Source: Acidobacteriota bacterium (GTDB lineage Bacteria; Acidobacteriota; Blastocatellia; RBC074). From it: a stretch of DNA of 64,000 bases. Below, one piece after another: positions 30,473-39,762 of this stretch (within the stretch, counting starts at the first letter, position 1; every line of letters starts with the position of its first letter). A program made the translations under genes and the position numbers. Under the pieces are notes generated by a model, which had not been told where the DNA came from, did not search any database, and saw nothing but the letters and a program-made list of their open reading frames with translations. The DNA lies in the NCBI GenBank assembly GCA_016715865.1, contig JADJXM010000010.1, forward strand, positions 62,001 through 126,000, given 5' to 3'.

Positions 30473-31687
30473 ATGACATCAAAACTCTACTGGCAGGATT
30501 CTCATCAGATTCACTTCGACGCAAGGATTGCGAGCGTTGCGACAAAAGATGCTGATCTGATCGTCGAACTTGATCAAACAGCCTTCTATCCGACCGGCGG
30601 AGGGCAACCGTGTGATTATGGGCTGATTAACGGAATCGAAGTTCTAAATGTGGAAATCACTGATGACGAAAGAATATTTCATCGGCTCAAGGGCAATCCC
30701 GGATTCGAACCGGGCATCCAGATCAAGGGTGTGATTGACTGGAACCGCAGGCTGGATATGCTGCAGCAGCATTCTGGTCAGCATATCCTCTCACAGGCCT
30801 TCTTTCAGTTATATGGAGCGGAGACGAAAGGATTCAGAATCGTCGATCAGGCAACGGAGATAGACCTCACGCTCGAAGCCCCGCCGGAAGAGATAGAGAC
30901 TGCTATCCATAAAGCCGAGGACCTCGCCAATCAGATAGTCTTCAGCAATCGCCAGGTTCGCCTGCACGAAGTTTCTCCCGAAGAGGCTGCAAAACTTCCC
31001 CTGCGCAAGGAGAGCTTCATTCCGGATTGCGTCCGTGTGGTTGAGATAGAAGACTTCGACTGGTCGCCCTGCGGAGGCACTCACGTTAAACGGACTGGAG
31101 AAATCGGCTTAATTGCAATTCGCGCATGGGAGCGGGCGAAGAGGATGACCCGTGTTCATTTCGTCTGCGGTGCCAGGGCTCTCCGAGAGTACAGGGCAGC
31201 TGTTGGGATTACAGATGCGGTTTCTCGCAGGCTGAGCGTCGGCCGCGATGAGGTCGAGTCCTCACTCGCACGGCTGCAGGACGATAATAAAAAACTTTCA
31301 CGCAGGGTCCGCGAACTGGCACAGCTTGAAGCGAACCTGACCGCCGAGAGGCTTCTTGGTGCTGGAATTGAACTCAATGGTAAGAGGGTCGTCACCTGCA
31401 GTTTTGACGACAAGGATTTCGAAGATGTTAAACTGATCGCTCACCGTCTGGTCGATCGTGAAAGTGTGATAGCGTTGCTGGCAGCGATCGAGGGCGATTC
31501 GGTTCGCCTTGTCTTCGCACGCTCGGCGGATGTCGATGAGGACATCAACAATCTCATGAAAACGGCATGCCAGTCCATCGGCGGCAAGGGGGGCGGCAAA
31601 CCGGATTTCGCCATGGGCGGAGGCCCTGTGCCGGAGGATGTTTCGAACTTCCTGACATCCCTGATTTCCAGTGGAATGCGGAATTGA
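30473..31687 (+). CDS. Alanyl-tRNA editing protein, AlaX-L type with DHHA1
   Basis: A 404-residue free-standing relative of the AlaRS editing half. It begins with the TGGGQPCDYG beta domain; the zinc site is made by H100 and H104 (QQHSGQHILSQAF) and by C200/H204 (SPCGGTHVK). A coiled coil (about 250-285) precedes a DHHA1 domain (VRLVFARS, GGKGGGKPDFAMGGG). It clears Ser or Gly from mischarged tRNA-Ala in the cytoplasm. It has no aminoacylation domain, so it is not alaS. Divergent to the NtrC-type gene. Confidence 0.92.
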   Translation: MTSKLYWQDSHQIHFDARIASVATKDADLIVELDQTAFYPTGGGQPCDYGLINGIEVLNVEITDDERIFHRLKGNPGFEPGIQIKGVIDWNRRLDMLQQHSGQHILSQAFFQLYGAETKGFRIVDQATEIDLTLEAPPEEIETAIHKAEDLANQIVFSNRQVRLHEVSPEEAAKLPLRKESFIPDCVRVVEIEDFDWSPCGGTHVKRTGEIGLIAIRAWERAKRMTRVHFVCGARALREYRAAVGITDAVSRRLSVGRDEVESSLARLQDDNKKLSRRVRELAQLEANLTAERLLGAGIELNGKRVVTCSFDDKDFEDVKLIAHRLVDRESVIALLAAIEGDSVRLVFARSADVDEDINNLMKTACQSIGGKGGGKPDFAMGGGPVPEDVSNFLTSLISSGMRN

Positions 31688-31690
31688 TGA

Positions 31691-32899
31691 TTATTGTTCG
31701 GCCTGAAGGCGGACGTAGTTCAGAATCCATGACAGGTAACCGAACCTTGCAAAGATCAGCGTTTTACCGGGAAATCCAAGTTCATTGGCAACGGCCTTCA
31801 GCACCTCGGCACCGGAAATCAGGTTCTTCGTCGTGAAGGTGTTTCGGACCGACTCGACTTCGCGTTCGGCCTCTTCCCTGACTGTGGCATTTCTGATCCC
31901 CGAGAGGTCAGGGTTCAAAAGTGCGTCAGGATTGGTAGTGATTCGATTGTAAAAAGTATTGATATCGTTGAGAGTCACAGGGATATAAGATCGCCTGTCT
32001 TCAGGGTGCAGCAGGGTCAGCATTGACCAGACAATGCCACCTGAAATGTATACCTTTTTTCGATTGAGTAATCCCGGTTTACGTGAAACCTCGGATCGGA
32101 TAGACGGGCGCAGCAGTGTTGTGCTCAATTCCTGTGATCGTTTGATGAAGGTCTGCAAGTCGGCATCTCCGCCCGCCAGCTTATTGACCTCATTGGTAAA
32201 GGTGACACTTCCGATTGGCATTCCCCACGTGACATAATCATAATCCGGTCGGCCGATGGCTACCTGCCTGAGCTGCTGGTATCCGCCTTTAGTGTTGCCG
32301 CTGCCGACATCGACCATGACAGAGCCGCTGCGATTGTCATACCAGGTTCGACCGACCCTGTAACGACGCGGAATAGTGCCTGCAATCGTCAACTGGACTT
32401 CAGTTTCGATATCCAGAAAGTCGATATCGACCCCAATTCTACGCTTGATTTCATCCGAGATATCCTGCGGGTTGTCACCGATCAGTCCGCTGCTGGCGAT
32501 AACGTTGATCTGATCGGTCGGGACTTTGAAATCCTGCTGTAACCGCTGGTAAAATCTTTGGACCACAAGACCTGTATCGCGGATTGCCTGCTGGGTGAAC
32601 TTGCCGTCCCTCGTCTGAACGAGCGTCGTATTAATGACCTCGGCATTAAGTATGCTGACGTTATATCCTTCGTCCCCGTTTATCACTCGCAGGACCAGGC
32701 ACTTGATGCCTTTTGCTCCGATCTCGATACCGCCGTACAGCTCCTGCGGCAGGGGAGTTCCCGAACGACGGGCCTGAGCCAATGCCACATGCGATTGCGC
32801 AAAGCCAAATCCAACCAGCAGGGTAATAACGAGTGAGGGTTGTAAAAAATGTTTTATCCGCAGTTTACTGAGACACAGATTCGGGGGGTTGATATACAT
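31691..32899 (-). CDS. Exported Ppx/GppA-like protein
   Basis: A 402-residue protein of the ASKHA fold. The N-terminus has a hydrophobic export signal (about 15-42, ending near ALAQA), which is unusual for this family. Phosphate-binding loops are recognisable: GGIEIGAKGIKCLVLRV and VMVDVGSGNTKGGY, plus KVYISGGIVWSML. The classical family cleaves polyphosphate or pppGpp in the cytoplasm; an extracytoplasmic member would more likely act on polyphosphate or another phosphoester, or only bind. Last gene of a three-gene minus-strand cluster whose other members are also membrane proteins. Confidence 0.72.
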   Translation of the reverse strand: MYINPPNLCLSKLRIKHFLQPSLVITLLVGFGFAQSHVALAQARRSGTPLPQELYGGIEIGAKGIKCLVLRVINGDEGYNVSILNAEVINTTLVQTRDGKFTQQAIRDTGLVVQRFYQRLQQDFKVPTDQINVIASSGLIGDNPQDISDEIKRRIGVDIDFLDIETEVQLTIAGTIPRRYRVGRTWYDNRSGSVMVDVGSGNTKGGYQQLRQVAIGRPDYDYVTWGMPIGSVTFTNEVNKLAGGDADLQTFIKRSQELSTTLLRPSIRSEVSRKPGLLNRKKVYISGGIVWSMLTLLHPEDRRSYIPVTLNDINTFYNRITTNPDALLNPDLSGIRNATVREEAEREVESVRNTFTTKNLISGAEVLKAVANELGFPGKTLIFARFGYLSWILNYVRLQAEQ

Positions 32900-32941
32900 A
32901 TGGCACTCACATACTAATACGTTGGCAGATTGAACGGGGCA

Positions 32942-33487
32942 TCATCTCCCGCTCACTCGTAATTTCTCATACAGTTTATAGACGGTGTAGAGGAATGCCG
33001 TCAGCACAAGCAAAGTAACTGCAACCAAAGTCGGAAGCAGCCAACCCGGCGGCGCCTGAACATTATTGGTCATCCGGCTGGTGACGCCGGCTGGAGCTGC
33101 ATTCGTCGGCGCCAAAATTGAAGGTTTAACATCAGGGGTTGAAGAAAGAACTGGCAACGGAGTTGGCGTCGCCTGCGGAGTGGGTGAAGTGGCTGACGCC
33201 GGCCTGGAGTTGCGCCTGGTCGGAGCGGGCCTTGTGACCGCTCTTTCCTGCTGTCGATCCCCTGACTCCCCGGGAAAGACGTCTTCCGGGCCGTAGTTCG
33301 AGAGAGAGCGCTTCTTTTCAGGTGTCAGCCCAGACTGCTTTTGATCCTGCCCGCGTGTCTGTGATCCCTGGAGACGATGATTCGCCATCACTTCCATAGT
33401 CCCTGCAAGCCAGAACGCGCTAAAACACAGGAAAATAATTGACAACTGCAAAGCATGGGCCATTTTTTTTGTCGTTATTACAGTCAT
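32942..33487 (-). CDS. Pro/Thr-rich single-span membrane protein, unknown
   Basis: About 181 residues; I do not recognise it. A hydrophobic N-terminus (HALQLSIIFLCFSAFWLAG) looks like a signal peptide. The middle (about 40-145) is low-complexity, rich in Pro, Thr, Arg and Gln. One membrane helix (WLLPTLVAVTLLVLTAFLYTVY) ends the protein with a short basic tail. Topology would put the disordered part outside. ATG 33487 is preferred, a GTG at 33496 is possible. It starts a few bases after the zinc-ribbon gene and leads into the exported Ppx/GppA-like gene. Confidence 0.65.
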   Translation of the reverse strand: MTVITTKKMAHALQLSIIFLCFSAFWLAGTMEVMANHRLQGSQTRGQDQKQSGLTPEKKRSLSNYGPEDVFPGESGDRQQERAVTRPAPTRRNSRPASATSPTPQATPTPLPVLSSTPDVKPSILAPTNAAPAGVTSRMTNNVQAPPGWLLPTLVAVTLLVLTAFLYTVYKLYEKLRVSGR

Positions 33488-33503
33488 AGTGAACACCCGT
33501 AAT

Positions 33504-34505
33504 TTATGATGTAGACAGTCGGAACATAGTGATGATGAGCATGATCAGTGCGAGCAGCAGAAACATTGCAATTGCGGCATAGAGTGCGATCGAGACTTTG
33601 TCCTTGCCTGTCACTCCAACAGCTTCTTCCTGAAGTTGATGAAGGCGGCTGGTGTAGATGCCTGCCATTTCGCGGGCTTTGACCTCAGCAGCAGCACGCA
33701 TTTCAGCTTCATGTTCAGCCGTTTTTATGGCTTCAAACCGCCTGGCTTCGGCTTCTCGCGCTTTGGCCTCGGCTTCCGTTCGCGCCCTTGCTTCCTGTTC
33801 GGCGCGTGCCAGAGCCAATTCGACCTCCTGCCGGGCCACCGTCGAGTCGATTTGCGGCAGGGCTCCATGAGAGTTGTGGTCCTGCGTTACCTTTTTATCG
33901 ATCTCGGGCGTCTTTTTTTCAGCCTGCACGCTCAATTCGATTTGACGCCGCCTGTCTTCGGCATCGCGTGACCGAGCCTGAGCCTCTGACACTGTCGATC
34001 CGACCAGTCCTCTGGTTTTGACAGCCCCTGATTCGGCCATCTCAGCAGTGTTCAGATTACAATAGGGACACTGCTCGCGGGCCGTCGAGACGTTATATCC
34101 AGTCGCCGGACAGAAATGGACTTTGGGTGTCGATTGCGGGAACTGATGACATCCCGGACAGGCAGGCTGAGGCATGCCCCAGGAAAGTACAGTGTGATGC
34201 TTGCGCAGGGTCTGATCATCAAAATCGATCATGGTCACCGCGCAATTATCACAGGCGTACATCCGAGGATTGAGCGAACTTAGGCAGAAGGGACATTCTT
34301 TTACTGAAATACTGGCCTCGTTCGGATCCCAGGCGATGAAAGTCTGGCAGTTGCAACAGTATATCCAGTGTCCGTTATGTGGGAAGTTGTCGCTCAGGAC
34401 ATGCTCTTCGCCACCTTCCTTGCACACGACAACATTGCTCGTACGTGACATGGGAAAGCTGACACGATGTCTGAGGCAGTGAATTTTTACAATATCAGCA
34501 AGCAT
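33504..34505 (-). CDS. Multi-zinc-ribbon, coiled-coil, tail-anchored protein, unknown
   Basis: A 333-residue protein of unrecognised family. The first 155 residues hold a series of zinc ribbons: YCCNC...CPFC, CDNC...CPGC, and FC...CPYC. An Ala/Glu/Arg-rich coiled coil follows (about 190-295). It ends in one hydrophobic helix (IALYAAIAMFLLLALIMLIITMF) with a short tail, so it is tail-anchored with the ribbons in the cytoplasm. First gene of a three-gene operon; the ribbons could bind nucleic acid or partner proteins. No enzymatic motif is visible. Confidence 0.68.
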   Translation of the reverse strand: MLADIVKIHCLRHRVSFPMSRTSNVVVCKEGGEEHVLSDNFPHNGHWIYCCNCQTFIAWDPNEASISVKECPFCLSSLNPRMYACDNCAVTMIDFDDQTLRKHHTVLSWGMPQPACPGCHQFPQSTPKVHFCPATGYNVSTAREQCPYCNLNTAEMAESGAVKTRGLVGSTVSEAQARSRDAEDRRRQIELSVQAEKKTPEIDKKVTQDHNSHGALPQIDSTVARQEVELALARAEQEARARTEAEAKAREAEARRFEAIKTAEHEAEMRAAAEVKAREMAGIYTSRLHQLQEEAVGVTGKDKVSIALYAAIAMFLLLALIMLIITMFRLSTS

Positions 34506-34797
34506 TTAGTTTTTCCGCAGAGCAGGGAGCAGGAATGAATATCTCAGCGGACCATGAGAGGGATTGTCCACAAAAATTATCCCGTAAGATTCATGCGTTC
34601 GTATTGTCAATTGATCGAATTCAGCAGTCAGAAGGTTTAGTGTCTTGATGGTCCCTGACTCTCAGGGATGAATGATTTCCCGCAGCGGTTAAATGTTACA
34701 CTCAGCGCAATCCGAATTTCAATCAACTTCAGGCAACTTTTGGCATTTAGAGGAAAAAGGCTGGGGATCGATCTGAACTTAAAAATGCGATCAAACT
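34506..34797. other. Intergenic stretch without recognised gene
   Basis: This space precedes the zinc-ribbon operon and follows the M48 gene terminator. It is AT-rich and has only a small hairpin, TCCCTGA-CTC-TCAGGGA at 34652-34668. The promoter of the three-gene operon should lie here, but I see no convincing -35/-10 pair. Confidence 0.5.
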
Positions 34798-34831
34798 AAA
34801 AAAGCAAGGCCGGTTGCGGCCTTGCTTTTTT
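34798..34831 (-). terminator. Rho-independent terminator of the M48 gene
   Basis: GCAAGGCC (34804-34811) pairs with GGCCTTGC (34818-34825), flanked by an A-run on one side and a T-run on the other. On the minus strand the stem is followed by six T, a classical terminator about 20 bases past the M48 stop. The symmetrical A/T runs would let it work in both directions. Confidence 0.88.
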
Positions 34832-34851
34832 GAACAACATGAAACGGAGAC

Positions 34852-35946
34852 CTATTGATCAGGCGGCTTGGTCGAAGATGACTCTCCGCTTTTACGGCGA
34901 AGGGTTGGGCGCTCCGCTGGGGCTTTTTCAGCTTCAGCATCGCCCGCTCCGGCGTCTGTTCCGGGGGGAGAGCCCGGCTGGCGCCGTTTAAGGGTCGGCC
35001 GTTTCGAATCGGCTTCACCGGTGGCGCCGCCACGTCCCGCAAGGGACCGGGTGTTTGTCATCGAGATGAGGCGATTCTTGACCTGTTGAAATTCGGATGT
35101 ATTGATTGTGTATTCGCTGCGCTCGGGAAACCGCGAGATCAGAGTGTTGACCTTATCGATGCGATCGCCAACCATCGGATGCGTGCTGAAGATCTTCGAC
35201 ATGGTTCCGGGTTTCTTCTTTTCCTGGGCCTGAAGTTTTTCGAAGAAGGTCGCCATGGCATGCGGATCATATCCGGTTGCCCAGAGATATTGTGCCCCCA
35301 GCATATCGGCCTCATATTCAGCGCCACGGCTGAATTTAAGGAATCCAACGGGGATGGCCAGCGAAGCGGCTGAACGAGCCGCGAAACCGCCCCACCCTCC
35401 GAGGAAGATCAGCGGGAGCGACCCCCAGTTGACGATTTGCCCCTTGGAAGCCTGTTCGACACCATGACGGGCCGCGACGTGTGCGATCTCGTGTGCCATC
35501 GGCCCGGCCAGTTCAGCCTCATTGTCCGCGGCCAGAATCAGTCCCTTGTTGACATAGAAAAATCCGCCCGGCAGTGCAAATGCGTTGATCTCATCCGCGT
35601 CAATCACCTTGATCGTAAATGGAACCTTGGCATCAGAGTGTAAAACCAGATTCTGACCGACCTTGTTGATGTACTCGACGATGATCGGATCCTCGACCAT
35701 CTTGGCGGAACGATCAACCTCTTGCGAGAACTGCCTCCCGATCGCAACTTCCTTGTCATAGCTGTAGAAGTTGATCTGCAGCTTGTTGATATTCCGTTTG
35801 CCGATCAGCTCGGGGTTTTCACTCTCCGAGAGTGGGCTGTTCTTCTGTTTATTATCCTGCGGCGTGCCGTTTTGCGCCGTCACTGTCGAAACAGCCAGTA
35901 CGAGACTGATGACAACCCAAAGAGAACGTTGCGCGGATGATTTCAT
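34852..35946 (-). CDS. Exported M48 family metalloprotease (BepA-like)
   Basis: A 364-residue protein with signal peptide (to about 25). The zinc site HEIAH is at 152-156, and the third ligand is in GAEYEADMLGAQYL. This is the periplasmic M48 type that controls outer membrane protein quality in other bacteria (BepA/YfgC), without the C-terminal TPR array. The C-terminal 60 residues are Pro/Gly/Glu-rich and disordered, with two copies of a RPTL(K/R)R word. AAGGAG lies upstream of ATG 35946. Single-gene transcript closed by the terminator at 34798-34831. Confidence 0.92.
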   Translation of the reverse strand: MKSSAQRSLWVVISLVLAVSTVTAQNGTPQDNKQKNSPLSESENPELIGKRNINKLQINFYSYDKEVAIGRQFSQEVDRSAKMVEDPIIVEYINKVGQNLVLHSDAKVPFTIKVIDADEINAFALPGGFFYVNKGLILAADNEAELAGPMAHEIAHVAARHGVEQASKGQIVNWGSLPLIFLGGWGGFAARSAASLAIPVGFLKFSRGAEYEADMLGAQYLWATGYDPHAMATFFEKLQAQEKKKPGTMSKIFSTHPMVGDRIDKVNTLISRFPERSEYTINTSEFQQVKNRLISMTNTRSLAGRGGATGEADSKRPTLKRRQPGSPPGTDAGAGDAEAEKAPAERPTLRRKSGESSSTKPPDQ

Positions 35947-36368
35947 TGCAATATCTCCTTACCGTTATTTCTTCACCATTCGATTATTCATTATACTCAC
36001 AGAATCCGAAAAACGCCTCAATTTTCTAATTAATCTTTACTGAAGTTTGGATCTTGTATGATTTGTTTGAAAGTTACCTGAGGAATCCTTATTTTCAGGT
36101 AACTCTCATGTAAAATAGCTGAAAATAAAAGGCCAAAATAAATTTTGTAATTTATGATATGAGTCGCTGGCAAATGACTATGGACGGAGTTGAGTGGTTA
36201 GTCCATTTGCAGTGAAGCTCCGAGACACCGCTGTCCGTGTTGCGTAAGGAAGCCGTAGTATAGTATCGATAATAAATGTTTAATTGTTGACTACGACTAT
36301 CTGGCGCTATTTCGGAACCAGAGCAGCTACGGGCTTGCCTGAATTTCAGGAGAGGAAAGGAATGAGCG
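35947..36368. other. Divergent AT-rich intergenic region with overlapping inverted repeats
   Basis: No gene is visible. It contains AGTTACCTGA (36072-36081) and its complement (36095-36104), a perfect 10-bp inverted repeat with a 13-base spacer. The second arm overlaps TTATTTTCA (36089-36097), which is complementary to TGAAAATAA (36119-36127), so two stems would exclude each other. It could be an operator or a leader switch for the propeller gene, 250 bases downstream; this is speculative. Confidence 0.45.
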
Positions 36369-37607
36369 ATGAAATATAACCGATGGTTGGCAGTGATGTT
36401 GATGCTGAGTTTGAGTCCAATGACGACTGGAGCGCCGGCGGCTGGTGATTGGCCGCAGTGGCGCGGACCTGATCGAACGGGAGTGTCGCAGGAAAAGGGC
36501 CTGTTAAAACAATGGCCCGCGTCAGGTCCAAGGAAAAACTGGTCAATATCGAATCTGGGTGAAGGGTACGGATCACTGGCGATACAGGGAGATCGGATCT
36601 TTGTCCAGGGAACGAATCGAAATGCGAGCGTCGTCTTCAGTTTGAACAGGGCTGATGGAAAGATGGTCTGGTCGGCGGCGCTGGGGCCGAAAGTGGACGA
36701 AGGTCGCGGCAATGGACCGCGTTCGACTCCGACGATTGATGGCGATCGGATCTATGTCCTGACTGAAAACGGCGATCTTGCCTGTCTGCGAGGGCGTGAT
36801 GGATCGCGCGTCTGGAGTAAGAACATCCTGCGCGAGTTTGGCGGAGACAATCCGCACTGGCTGATCAGCGAATCTCCGCTCATTGACGGGAACCGGGTCA
36901 TCGTCTCTCCGGGCGGAAAAGGCGCCGGAATAGTCGCACTCGATAAGATGACCGGAAAGACCGTCTGGACAAGCAGCGAATTGAACGATGAAGCTGGATA
37001 CGCTTCCTGCATTATCGCCGATGTCGGTGGCGTGAAGACGATCATGAATTTCACATCCCGGGCGGCGGTCGGTGTCAGGGCAAGTGACGGCAAGCTGATG
37101 TGGCGCTATGACAGGGCCGCAAATAATACAGCCAATTGCACGACTCCGGTTTACCTCAACAACAAGGTCTTCTTCTCGTCGGCCTATGGAACTGGTGCGG
37201 CGCTGCTCGATCTGACTCCGCAAGGCGGGGAAGTGAAAGCCCGCGAAGTTTACTTCACACGCGACATGCAGAATCATCACGGCGGCGTGGTTCTGGTCAA
37301 CGGCTACATCTATGGGTTCTCGAATTCGATTCTGACATGTATCGAATTCGCCACCGGGAAAAAGATGTGGAGCGATCGAAGCGTAGGCAAGGGGGCCTTG
37401 ACCTATGCCGACGGCATGCTCTTTCTGATGGGCGAGAACAATCTGGTCGGGCTGGCCGAAGCCACGCCGTCCGGTTACAAGGAGAAGGGAAGATTCTCGA
37501 TCGCTGACCAGGGAAAGCCGAGCTGGGCGCATCCCGTCGTGGCCGGCGGAAAACTATACATCAGGAATCAGGGTGAACTGGCCGCCTATGATGTGAAGGC
37601 CAATTAA
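36369..37607 (+). CDS. Exported PQQ-type beta-propeller protein
   Basis: A 412-residue protein with signal peptide (about 1-22). It starts the mature part with WPQWRGPDRTGVS, a signature frequent in Acidobacteria and Planctomycetes propellers, and continues with repeated GKMVWSA/GKTVWTS-type blades of the PQQ/BamB fold. It probably lacks PQQ and acts as a binding or scaffold propeller; no metal site is obvious. ATG at 36369. It ends convergently on the antiporter gene with a shared terminator. Confidence 0.87.
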   Translation: MKYNRWLAVMLMLSLSPMTTGAPAAGDWPQWRGPDRTGVSQEKGLLKQWPASGPRKNWSISNLGEGYGSLAIQGDRIFVQGTNRNASVVFSLNRADGKMVWSAALGPKVDEGRGNGPRSTPTIDGDRIYVLTENGDLACLRGRDGSRVWSKNILREFGGDNPHWLISESPLIDGNRVIVSPGGKGAGIVALDKMTGKTVWTSSELNDEAGYASCIIADVGGVKTIMNFTSRAAVGVRASDGKLMWRYDRAANNTANCTTPVYLNNKVFFSSAYGTGAALLDLTPQGGEVKAREVYFTRDMQNHHGGVVLVNGYIYGFSNSILTCIEFATGKKMWSDRSVGKGALTYADGMLFLMGENNLVGLAEATPSGYKEKGRFSIADQGKPSWAHPVVAGGKLYIRNQGELAAYDVKAN

Positions 37608-37641
37608 CACAAGGCTGTTTGAAAAGCAGGCACAGAACAGG

Positions 37642-37682
37642 CGCGACAGGAGGGATTGACGGTCCATTCTGTCGCGTTCTTT

Positions 37683-37684
<2 letters not shown>
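37642..37684 (+). terminator. Terminator between propeller and antiporter genes
   Basis: CGCGACAG (37642-37649) pairs with CTGTCGCG (37669-37676), and outer GAAC pairs with GTTC. A run of five T follows at 37680-37684, making it a plausible terminator for the plus-strand propeller gene. The T-run overlaps the stop of the minus-strand antiporter. Confidence 0.75.
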
Positions 37685-38996
<1,312 letters not shown>

Positions 38997-39043
38997 TTCG
39001 TCGGTTTCCGGTTATGCGAATGGAACTCTTTTAGTTGTTGTTG

Positions 39044-39520
39044 CTAACGGGCAGCGATCGCCTGCATTTCAAAGTGCGCGCCCCTCAGCAGTGGGCCCGA
39101 GCCGATGAAAGCCCTGGCGGGAAAGTTTTTTCCAAAATAGGTTCTGTAGACGGAGTTGAACTTCTCGTAGAGGGTAAGATCAGGGCAATAGATAGTGACT
39201 GTCACCAGGTTGTCCATGGTCATGCCCGCTTCGGCCAGGGTCTTCTTGAAACCGTCCAGCATCAGCTGGATCTCTTTCTCGATTTTGTCAGGGACTTTAT
39301 TGGTCTGGGGATCGATACCCAGTTTACCGGCCAGGTAAAGTGTGTCACCCACCAGGACGGCATCGCTGAACGGCAGCTCAGTATTCTTGCCGGGCAGGTT
39401 GATGTGACGACGCTGCGGCGCTTGTCCACCCTCTACTGAGGACGCTACGGCGCCTGCAATTATTCCGATCCCAATTCCGATCGCTAACAACATTACGTTT
39501 TTCGTGATGTTCTTCTTCAT
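39044..39520 (-). CDS. Membrane-anchored or exported RidA/YjgF family protein
   Basis: About 158 residues. An N-terminal hydrophobic segment (VMLLAIGIGIGIIAGAVASSV) precedes a full RidA domain (SDAVLVGDTLYLAGKLGID to the end). The arginine used by RidA imine deaminases appears in FPARAFIGSG. RidA proteins are normally cytoplasmic, so export is unusual but occurs in Acidobacteria. ATG 39520 has AAGGAG upstream. A second start at 39697, also with a good AGGAG, would add 59 residues in frame. Divergent to uxaE. Confidence 0.85.
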   Translation of the reverse strand: MKKNITKNVMLLAIGIGIGIIAGAVASSVEGGQAPQRRHINLPGKNTELPFSDAVLVGDTLYLAGKLGIDPQTNKVPDKIEKEIQLMLDGFKKTLAEAGMTMDNLVTVTIYCPDLTLYEKFNSVYRTYFGKNFPARAFIGSGPLLRGAHFEMQAIAAR

Positions 39521-39762
39521 AACTTTAACTCCTTGATTATTTTTTTGATGGGATTGCAGACTGGATTCGACGCAATCATAGACACCGTCTCGATGCCTGA
39601 CAATCGAATCCGGCAAAATTGTCTCTCTTTCATTCAACTGAGCCAAATGTTTTAGAATACTGGTCTTACCAATTGGAATATCGTAAGCTTCATTCATCTC
39701 ATCTCCTGGGGCGAGAATACGAGAAAAAACAACGTGTGAAAAAAAATATCCGGAGAGAAGTC

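Noticed and set aside
36573..37532. A 319-residue open frame antisense to the propeller gene
   Set aside because: It has no signal, no domain and the composition of a complementary-strand shadow; the plus strand encodes a well-formed propeller.
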